Below are positions 56,704 to 64,000 of a stretch of DNA of 64,000 bases, one piece after another (the stretch's first letter is position 1; each line of letters opens with the position of its first letter). The DNA comes from Siphonodentalium dalli. Its lineage: Eukaryota; Mollusca; Scaphopoda; Gadilida; Siphonodentaliidae. The notes beneath the pieces are model-generated. The model was given only the letters and a program-made list of their open reading frames with translations, made no database searches and had not been told where the DNA came from. Where the stretch lies: positions 251,786,484 through 251,850,483 of the forward strand of contig CP136064.1 of assembly GCA_032622095.1 (NCBI GenBank), read 5' to 3'. Position numbers and translations under genes: made by a program.

Positions 56704-57357
56704 TCAAGTTTTATTATTCCGCCGAAGGAAGAATAGCCGGACTATGTTGCAAACCTTGTTAATTAATTTAATATTATCATTTCTCATAATCAGTGCAAAT
56801 TTATCTGCATCATTCAAATTATTGAATTCACTATCGTGTTTCTCAATTTCGCTGAATAAATTAGATCTTAAATCATCGTATGCGTTACATTCAATGATAA
56901 AATGCATTTCAGATTGGACACATTGTTTATCACACATGGAACACAGCCGATTTTCTAATGGTATTAATGGTTGTCTATGCCTCCCTTTTTCTATTGCCAA
57001 TATGTGGCTGCTCACGCGCAATCTAGAACACATTTCGCGAGCAATTTGTGATCGTGTGTGAATGACATATGGCTCAATTTTGTATTCATCTTTAAATATC
57101 CTATAGGTTCGTAGTTTATTTTTCCCTGTCGGTCTATCGTCATTGAATATATCATTGCGAAACACTTCCATGTGTTCTGATTTCAATGTCTTAGTCAGCA
57201 TCTGTTCACGCTGCCCTGATAGTTGGCCTGCGTTATTGATTACAATGTTATAACGCGACAATTGGGTGAGCCATGTTAAAGGTAATTTACAATTCAGAGA
57301 TTCTTTGTAGCATGCGGATAATATATTATGGTCATCTACTTTTGATAGTTTTAGCAT
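56704..57357 (-). pseudogene. LINE reverse-transcriptase C-terminal region with Cys-finger
   Basis: The 217-residue frame shows the post-polymerase region: GKNKLRTYRIFKDEYKIEPY at about residues 78-97, a helical segment, LRVSSHILAIEKGRHRQP at about 113-130, then the finger C-S-M-C at about 139-142, H at 152 and C at 156 (MHFIIEC), spacing C-x2-C-x9-H-x3-C. A Lys/Arg-rich tail follows (LFFLRRNNKT). Such fingers end many LINE ORF2 proteins and are thought to bind template RNA or DNA. The endonuclease and catalytic YxDD parts are missing, so the copy cannot move alone. It is the same family as the remnant at 16340-16989. The start codon in the frame is not the real protein start. Confidence 0.85.
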
Positions 57358-58264
57358 GTATGTGAATTATGTATCTCAATCAAATAAGTCTAGTTATTAT
57401 TAATGATAGTATGCCTGATAGCAACCCCCTCCAATTAAAGCAGGTTTTGGCAGGGTACTTTGGGCTATTACACAGAATTTAATTTTGATTTTTATTGCTG
57501 ATTTTAATTTCAATTGTTTACCCATATATAGCCCATAGATCGTATACCTGAGGTACGTGCGTACTATATGGCGTGAATCTGCCAGTTTATTTATTTTGGT
57601 CGGATTGTCTCGGGTCGATTGGGGCGGGTTGTCCCTGGGACGGGTGTTTTGCGTTCAGAAGACACCACCTCGGCAAAATAGTTATCCACCCGTATATATT
57701 AATTTCATAGAATTATGTAATTTGTCTAAGATGTCTTCTATATAGGTGTTAGACAATAAATACCACGATGATGATGACACAAGGCATATAGTATATTTGT
57801 TGTGCTCGTCTGAACGCACCATCGGAGTGTTCCACTTCACCGTACAAGAGTGTTCGTTTATACAATTTTAGATCAATTCAACGATGAAAGACTCCAGTAT
57901 TTGTCGGCATTAATTATTAACATGGAGTCATGATAAATGAGCTCATTGCAAGACAAGTACGATTTGCTGTCTTACTCGAGTGATTTTGAATATTGATGTG
58001 TGTGGTAATTGCATTGAATCAACATACATGCAGGGTTCGTGAGAGAAACAAATGCAATCACTCTTCATTGGTGTCACACAGGCATCGTGGGAATTCACAA
58101 AATCACCCGAACGTGCATGTAGCACATATAAAATTATCACATATGCTCATAACCGAGAACGCTCTTTATTATCTACCGCTTTAGGCGGCGGAAGAATGGA
58201 CGCTCTTCATAAGATGTGATCATTAGAATTGTTGCTGGCCTCCAGGTTCATATTGGACTTATTG
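57358..58264. other. no gene seen; GGGGCGGG motif and one ATAAAGAGCGTT word
   Basis: 57606-57650 (GGTCGATTGGGGCGGGTTGT, CCCTGGGACGGG) resembles 16196-16226 inverted. AACGCTCTTTAT at 58159. Otherwise nothing. Confidence 0.4.
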
Positions 58265-58335
58265 TCCCCCGAAATTATTTTTTCGGGGGACTATTAAAAT
58301 AGCCGGTGTCCGTCCGTCCGGCCGTGCGCACTAAC

Positions 58336-58727
58336 CAGAGAGTACTTGTGGGGTGCGATGAATTTAACATGAATTTAACATGCTTTTCTTCTAATTGTTT
58401 TATTTACAAACCATCTCCGTTATTTCGTTAATATAATATTTCTCAGAATATGTAATATATCTGAAATAAACATTTAGAAAAAAAAGATATTCAAAAAAGA
58501 GGATATATTAACGAAATAACGGAGATTGTTTAGAAACAGTTTATAACACCACAAATGATCAATTTCGTCCCGTATAAGTCGAATTCTGTTCGCTCTTTAA
58601 AAATACGCTCTTTAAAAAATCGTCAGTTGTGGGTTGCACCCCACAATTTACTCAAACAAAAGATCGCACCCCACAAGTATTCATGGGTATGTGCAGTCAC
58701 CCCACAAGAATACTTTGGTCAGTGCGT
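58336..58727. mobile_element. nested foldback insertion, TTGTGGGGTGCGAT ends
   Basis: AGTACTTGTGGGGTGCGA near 58343 mirrors ATCGCACCCCACAAGTATT near 58662. The inner arms AACCATCTCCGTTATTTCGT and ACGAAATAACGGAGATTGTT flank 58436-58505. CACCCCACAAG is repeated again at 58700. It splits the GTCCGTCC leader of the surrounding element (CGTGCGCACT | CAGTGCGTCG). Confidence 0.65.
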
Positions 58728-58780
58728 CGTACCGTCCGTCCGTCCGTCGTACCGTCCATCCGTGCGTGCGTCCGGAAATG

Positions 58781-59220
58781 GTTTCCGGATTAAAACCTTA
58801 GTTTCGGTTATTATATCAAAAGCAAATTTCATAGGTGAGTTTATCAGACCAAAATACAGGTCAAGTTCGAATATGGGTTTGCCCCGCCCATTTTTGCTCG
58901 AGTTATGGCCCTTTTTCGACTTAGAATCTTGTAATTTTCTGGGTGATAACTTTAGTCTGTGTTATCATATCTGAATCAAATTTAGTATGATAGTTTATCA
59001 GCCCAAAATACAGGTTCGCATATGGGTTTGCTCTGCCCATTTTTGTGAGAGCTATGGCCATTTTACGACTTAGAATCCTGTCAATTTCTGGTTTCCGGAT
59101 GATAAATTTAGTTTGTGTGATCATATATGAATCAAATTTGGTATATGAGTTTATCAGCTCGAAATACAGATCAAGTTCGAATATGGGTACGATCCACCCA
59201 TTTTTGTCTGGTTGCTCTCA
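58781..59220. repeat. 155-bp tandem repeat, about 2.9 units
   Basis: GTTTCCGGAT at 58781 and 59091 (310 apart) with a degenerate unit start between. Each unit has TTTATCAGNCCAAAATACAG, TTCG(A/C)ATATGGGTTTG, CCATTTTTG, CGACTTAGAATC. Frames through it are by-products. Confidence 0.85.
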
Positions 59221-59490
59221 AATATGGAATATTGATTTCTTATATGAAAATATACTATGAACTTTTTCCCGATGATTTCTTGTTTATTCACTGAACAGAT
59301 CATCTGGTAACAAATAACACAGCCAGCATTAATGAAGGTAAAATTAACAAATAAATATCTAGAGTTTGCCGTGTACCATTTTAGGGGACACTGGTTGGAT
59401 TGTTCTGAAATTTAGTATCGGATTTAGGGTCCTTGTTATTTTTTTCAGAAAAGCTGATGCCCCCAATGAAGCCACTTTTTCGGGGGACAC

Positions 59491-59909
59491 TGTGGCCGGA
59501 CGGCCTTTTATTTTATTCTGGAATAAGCCCATGGTTGAGTTTTACCCGTTATATTCCGTGTTATTGCGCGGGTCACAACGAAAAGACATTATACATATCG
59601 TCCATTTGGTAAGTCCATTTTGGTTCATAGAGCGCTAAAAAAAAAATGCCCATATGGGCTTACTTGTGTTTGCAAAATATGTTTAATATGAGCTTATTTT
59701 CAGGAGAACAGGCAGATCAAAACATCTTCTTTTGAAAGTCAATATCTGGCCACCACGATAATGATCTATTAATAGACCCATATATCTGATACAACTAGAG
59801 GTAAGACTGTCCCAGTGTGATTAATAATTCCCACCCTCACGATGCAATTGGGCTACATTAAGGGTATGACCATATTAACATATTACTCTGTTAGAAAGTA
59901 AAAACATAA
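59491..59909. other. no gene seen
   Basis: Nothing recognised. Confidence 0.5.
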
Positions 59910-60430
59910 GGAATACAATATTGACAAAATTCTGCACGTTGCGCAGTACAACAGGGGGATAACTCCACTAACCAAATGCGGATCTAGCTCATAGTCGCGG
60001 GTAGGCAGGTTTGCATAGTGGTAAATATCCCAGCCAAGTTTTTAAAAAATCAATTGACCGGAAAATGAAGAAATAAAAGCTCGGACAAAATCATGCATCT
60101 TCCGAACAATTACTAAGTCGAAAAAGGGGGAGATAACTCCACTAAACAAAGTCGGACGGACCTCATAATCGCAGTTACACAGTTTCCCATTATACTAAAC
60201 ATCTCTGCCACGTTTTAAAAGCATTGACCGGAAAATGTAGGAATACAAGCTCGGACAAAATAAGGCATGTTGCGAACAATTGCTAAGTCGAAAAAGGGGG
60301 ATAACTCCACTTAAACGTGTAGGACAGGCCTCATAATCGCAGCTGTACAACAAGTTCCCATGGTACTAAATAGCTGTGCCAAGTTTTACAAAAATTTACA
60401 AAAATATGTTGGAATAAAAGCTCGGACCAT
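59910..60430. repeat. ~170-bp tandem repeat, about 2.9 units
   Basis: GATAACTCCACT at 59958, 60132 and 60301 sets periods of 174 and 169. Units share AAGCTCGGACAAAAT, TTGACCGGAAAATG, CTCATAATCGCAG. Confidence 0.85.
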
Positions 60431-61027
60431 ATTGACATATTGATTTCTAGCCATAATATAAAGATGAACAGTTCCTTAAATTGAAATAAAGGGTCAAATA
60501 TAATAAATTATATAGTTATACAATTTGTGAAAAAGAAAGATAAAATTAAGTGTTGGCCACTGTCATGCTGAGTCTCTCAAATGCATATTAATGTAGGGAC
60601 TTATGCGTACTGGTACATGTAATGCTCTAATTAATCACTTCTTAACCACAGCAGAATTATGTATGAGGATTTAATCAGACTTATATTAGGCAGGTTGCGA
60701 ACATGGATGTGGCGCTATAATATATAGGGTGTCAATTATTTCAACAGTTGGACATTTCATAACATTTTTCAGTTGGAAATTTCACACCAAAATAGGTTGA
60801 AATTATTCTTGTAGTTTGATTTTTCAACAATGGGAATTGTTGTTTTTCGACTAACAAGTGCATATGTTCTTAATTTTTGTCAAAATGGCCACACGTTAGA
60901 CAATTTCCAACCTTATATATAGGGGGTGTTAGGTTGGAAATTCTTAAGGGGCGGAAAGCTTGATGACGTCTATATGTGGATGCTAGGATTTTTAAATATT
61001 CATGTTCATATTTCAAATTGTTCTAAC
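60431..61027. other. no gene seen
   Basis: Only short TTGGAAATT/GTTGAAAT words recur at 60740-60950. No gene. Confidence 0.45.
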
Positions 61028-61057
61028 ACCGGGCCGAACCATGGTCGGCCCGGTGTG
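61027..61057. repeat. short palindrome ACCGGGCCGAAC/GGTCGGCCCGGT
   Basis: About 14-bp arms around an ATG centre. A related half, GGCCGAATCATGGTCGGCCC, lies at 61200-61219, each preceding a short CCTCCC segment, so the two are copies of one repeat about 172 bp apart. Confidence 0.6.
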
Positions 61058-61219
61058 TCCTGGTCCCTCCCAAGTGGCAGGTAAAAACTGCTAACTAATT
61101 TTACGAACAACAATTCGAGGTGCGAATTGGCCTGGCCTTAAACCACTAGATATTAGGATTTTCAGGTTCTCATCTCAAAATGTTCTCATACTATATATAG
61201 GCCGAATCATGGTCGGCCC

Positions 61220-62302
61220 AGTGGATTTTGTTCCTCCCCCGGATAGTGACGACACGACTACTGATCCATCCAGAATAGGCTACAATCCAGGCCTGTGAGG
61301 GAACAGTTGAGAAAAACCAAAGCCCAAGTGGGGGCGCATATATGGAATCACGAAAACATGTGAGTCTGATCTGGTTTAAACTTTGAAAGGGGTATGCATT
61401 ATGAGATTCCAAGGCGAACACCCCCAAACGGAGACCCTCTACTCGCGTCCCTGTTTGCGAGCTACATGTACATACAAGTTCCCGTTCAAACGCCAACGCC
61501 AAGCACGGATTTTGAAGCTCTTTTAGGGCGATTGTGATATACGAGTGTTTAATGTCCCATTAACAATTCGATATGGTGCTCTCATGCCTTGAATAACAGG
61601 CATTGGAAAATTAAGACAGACAATACTGGTTCGTTGAGATTCCCTTAGTTATTTGAAGCTTTCGAGAACCAGTCCCCTCCCCAATAATGGATTATGGTCG
61701 AAAATGTTATAATTCAAGCATGTGCAGGCTAAAATTGTGACATTTAGGAACTTGTTCAACCTTTGGCCTGAGAAGCATATACTCATACTCTTCTGTAAAT
61801 TAAGGGTGTAAAACGGGGGTGTCACTCTTTTTAATTTCAACACTGTGCCTACATTATATTGTTGGCGCTGCAATGGGGTATTTGCATGGAAATCCAAATG
61901 TAATGTTATCACATGAGCGCGCTCTCAAACTTTCGGAGCAATCTCAACAAACCGGGATTTTCTGTCTTAAATATCGAATGCTTGTTATTCAAGGCATGAG
62001 AGAACCATATCGGATTGTTAAAAATTGAGCTCAGGCCATGAATAGCCAGGAAAAAAATGTCCTTATCCTGATTCGACTCGGCGTTTTCCGATTAGGCTAA
62101 ATAACGTTCATTACATGCGAATCTCTGGAAATGACATACAAATCGCATGCATGCACGTTCTCTTACCATGGGATTCACCATGGTCGATTTCCATGTTTAA
62201 AACCCACCGGCGTGTTATCCCTTTGTCCTGACACGGCTCTTATCTGGCAGAAAGCTCAAGCGTTTTGATCGCATGAGCATTATTTTAACGCCAACAGTCA
62301 TT
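61220..62302. other. no gene seen
   Basis: Nothing recognised. A 103-residue minus-strand frame at 61191-61502 lacks any motif. Confidence 0.45.
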
Positions 62303-62362
62303 CTTTTTTAAGAATGCCCGTGGGCATTATGTTTTAAGAATGCCCGTGGGCATTATTTTTTA
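62303..62362. repeat. AATGCCCGTGGGCATTAT tandem pair
   Basis: TTTAAGAATGCCCGTGGGCA then TTAT occurs twice, 29 bp apart; each contains the palindrome AATGCCCGTGGGCATT. Confidence 0.7.
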
Positions 62363-62453
62363 CGAATACGCGAGGGATTAAATCGACTGAGGGACGTCAT
62401 AGAGTGGCTCCTCCCCCAATCATGTATGTTGAGTCAAGAGCCTATCGGCAAGC

Positions 62454-62648
62454 TTAAAGGTACTTAATCCGATCGGGCCCTCATAAGTTACTATTTCTTT
62501 GGCTTCGGGGATAAAATGGTTGATTCGAGACGAGTAAGTCTACCTATCAACGCTCATAGTGATCAGATTGTTTTTTGAAGTTTTGTTATTTCAATTGTTT
62601 CTGGCCCAGTACTTGATCGGATTACTAGATCGGATTGAATACCTCTAA
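62454..62648. mobile_element. MITE-A copy 4, internally deleted (195 bp)
   Basis: TTAAAGGTACTTAATCCGAT at the left and GATCGGATTGAATACCTCTAA at the right, with one arm (CTATTTCTTTGGCTTCGGGG) retained and most of the other missing. A typical deletion derivative. Confidence 0.8.
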
Positions 62649-62879
62649 TTTGTCTGAGCTAATTAAAATTAAAATATTTAGCGATTTTGATTTTATATTG
62701 CCAAAAACTAAAATAAAATTTCTTCAAACTTTGATACAAAAACACCAACAGCTATTTGGACTTACTATTTAGAAACGTCCACAGGCAGGCTAAAACACAC
62801 ATATATAACATGTAAATACGTCCCTAAGTCGGTCAAATAAACACAAAACCGTTTAACACAGATTTTAACTATATATACC

Positions 62880-63056
62880 TGTTCCGTAATAACATTGTAT
62901 TTTATAGCAGGTAAAGGTCCCAACTCGAGTTTGCATGGCTTGGGGGACTTGAATTAATCGATTGTACTATAATGCGTCGCTTGGAATTTCATTGATGTTG
63001 GCTCACAAAGCTACACAAATCTTGCAACCTCGAGCTGGGGATTTATTTTCAAGGAA
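62880..63056. repeat. FB1 inner-arm fragment
   Basis: AGGTAAAGGTCCCAACTCGA is identical to the inner part of an FB1 copy-1 arm. The LINE tail at 63057 is inserted directly after it. Confidence 0.5.
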
Positions 63057-64000
63057 CAAATTCAAATTCAAATTAGTTTATTCTCATTCATCATCATGAT
63101 AAGATATATAGAGATCACAAATATACATGTAATACAATATACATAAAAGAGGTATGGCGTTGATACTAACAAATAAGTACATATCTTTTAACGTTTACAT
63201 ATCAGGAATATGGTCATATAGGGAAGGATCGTGCTGTTTAAGTTACTCAAAGGGGGTTGGAATGGGTTGTGTTGTGTTGGGAGCGGTGAACTCGTCAAGT
63301 GGACGTTCGTCTTATATAATCGCTTAATTTATGTAGGACAGTCACATTGTTGGAGTTTAATAGGAGAACAAAACGGTATGTACTAGGATTCTCGGTCAAT
63401 GAAACTGGTATATTTCGTCTACGTAAGGAACTCCAGTGATTACATTCCATTAAGTGGTGATATTCGTCACCTAATGAATTAGTCCTACATAAGTTACAAT
63501 ATCTTTTATTCTTGTCAATGTTAAGCCATGATCCTGTTTCTATTGGCAGGCGATGGTTTCTACAGCGATATCTCATTAAAGTAATCACGTCGTTTCTTGT
63601 TAACTTATATAAGTAAGGTTCAGTACCAAATTTTTTTTTGTAAATTCTATAGGTCGAACATTTACCAAGTGAATTCACCTTCAATTTCCAATCGTAGATA
63701 AATTTTTCAGTTAAGGTTCGTTTGACTGATTCTTTAACATGCGCTGGTTCGAATTCTTCGGTGCCCTGTATAATCCAATAATAAGATAAACCCGTGGTAT
63801 TCAGTATAGCTTCTATATGACTTAACCAGGGGTGACTCCATTCTTTTGAATACTTGCTAAGTAAATAGTAGTATAGTGTTTGCGTTATCTTAGGTTTGTT
63901 CGAATTAATTAATTTTGCCCAGTAGTAAACCATTCTGGTGTCGATTTCAATCTCCAGAGGAATAACACCTGTTTCACCGTATACCATGACGTCTGGAGTA
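63057..64000 (-). mobile_element. LINE 3' half, continuing beyond the window
   Basis: On the minus strand the copy ends GAATAAACTAATTTGAATTT, GAATTTG at 63057-63085: a (GAATTT)n tail in place of poly(A). The 3' UTR is about 210 bp and the ORF is open to the window edge. Confidence 0.8.
63295..64000 (-). CDS. LINE reverse-transcriptase C-terminal region (partial, open)
   Basis: The frame is open from the window edge (TPDVMVYGETG) to a stop at 63295, with no break. It shows VYGETGVIPLEIEIDTRMVY followed by YWAKL, the GL..W segment (about residues 68-73), CSTYRIYKKKFGTEPYLYKL near 110-129, RYRCRNHRLPIETGSW near 137-152, and a finger C-N-L-C, H at the EYHHLMEC segment, i.e. C-x2-C-x9-H-x4-C at about 163-181. 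This order follows the polymerase domain in many LINE ORF2 proteins. Catalytic parts would lie beyond 64000. An intact frame makes this the youngest-looking LINE in the window. The ATG at 63987 is not the protein start. It differs from the 56704 family. Confidence 0.85.
   Translation of the reverse strand, partial: TPDVMVYGETGVIPLEIEIDTRMVYYWAKLINSNKPKITQTLYYYLLSKYSKEWSHPWLSHIEAILNTTGLSYYWIIQGTEEFEPAHVKESVKRTLTEKFIYDWKLKVNSLGKCSTYRIYKKKFGTEPYLYKLTRNDVITLMRYRCRNHRLPIETGSWLNIDKNKRYCNLCRTNSLGDEYHHLMECNHWSSLRRRNIPVSLTENPSTYRFVLLLNSNNVTVLHKLSDYIRRTST

Larger units (their letters stand above)
56226..57357 (-). mobile_element. 5'-truncated LINE with foldback inside its 3' UTR
   Basis: The minus-strand copy ends with AATAAATTCTTGTATCTTGT, ATCTTGTAC at 56226-56265, a short-repeat tail (CTTGTAT)n in place of poly(A). 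The ORF remnant occupies 56704-57357 and the 3' UTR holds the inverted repeat 56303-56455. The 5' truncation point is near 57360; no target duplication was found. Confidence 0.75.
58265..59490. mobile_element. element with TCCCCCGAAA/TTTCGGGGGA ends and GTCCGTCC leader, interrupted
   Basis: The left end is a hairpin, TCCCCCGAAATTATTTTTTC then GGGGGAC, followed by a GTCCGTCCGTCC leader. After a nested insertion the leader resumes at 58730, followed by 155-bp units. TTTTTCGGGGGACACTG at 59477 may be the right end. The outer limits are uncertain. Confidence 0.5.

Noticed and set aside
1-64000. CRISPR array, bacterial operon or prophage
   Set aside because: Tandem repeats have degenerate units without unique spacers, there are no dense adjacent ORFs, and ORF density and LINE/Helitron content are eukaryotic.

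Overview
The window looks like intergenic DNA from an animal nuclear genome. I read it as a marine invertebrate, most likely a lophotrochozoan such as a mollusc; this is an inference from the AT-rich composition, the frequent ACATGTA-type words, short Helitrons, non-LTR elements ending in simple repeats, and abundant foldback elements. No complete host gene, rRNA or tRNA was recognised. Long open frames are either non-LTR retrotransposon remnants or by-products of tandem repeats. The best candidate for a host coding piece is one possible terminal exon on the minus strand near 48.6-48.9 kb.

Layout. 0.13-1.68 kb is a 39-bp minisatellite. 1.7-7.8 kb holds small foldback and dispersed repeats and a clean 5'-truncated LINE insertion (5064-5749) with an 11-bp target duplication. 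7870-15011 is a CACTA/EnSpm-like element with CACTCTTAGAA ends and subterminal GGTTCTTC repeats. It sits inside a foldback element, carries TTAA-flanked MITEs itself, and its TA target duplication is confirmed by an empty copy of the site on the other arm of the same foldback. 16.3-17.0 kb is a LINE remnant cut by an 8.3-kb non-coding foldback element (16990-25318). That element has about 1.4-kb terminal inverted repeats and oppositely oriented ~42-bp minisatellites around a central hairpin, and it contains a 3.23-kb tandem duplication. Its right part plus 2.3 kb of flank was duplicated again, so 22037-27653 recurs at 27654-33522.

34596-38977 is the most striking segment: eight Helitron units abutting head to tail. 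Each starts TCT..ATATATTTTG and ends with a stem-loop followed by CTAG. They carry different numbers of a 122-bp monomer, and the last unit belongs to a second Helitron family. 38.9-46 kb holds GAT/ATC microsatellites, duplicated 180-264-bp repeats, a 557-bp MITE, a Helitron fragment and ~350-bp tandem repeats. 47.1-48.3 kb has foldback elements whose arms each carry a further perfect hairpin. 49-56 kb has minisatellites, two more foldbacks, an antisense LINE remnant and a 1-kb GAT-rich tract. 56.2-57.4 kb and 63.1-64.0 kb are minus-strand LINE 3' halves; the second runs off the window. Between them lie a nested foldback and two tandem arrays.

Nothing suggests the parts form a gene pathway. 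The biology visible is transposition, nesting, foldback formation and repeated local duplication. Coordinates were read by eye: element ends with a recognisable terminus should be within a few bases, other repeat edges within about 10-30 bases.
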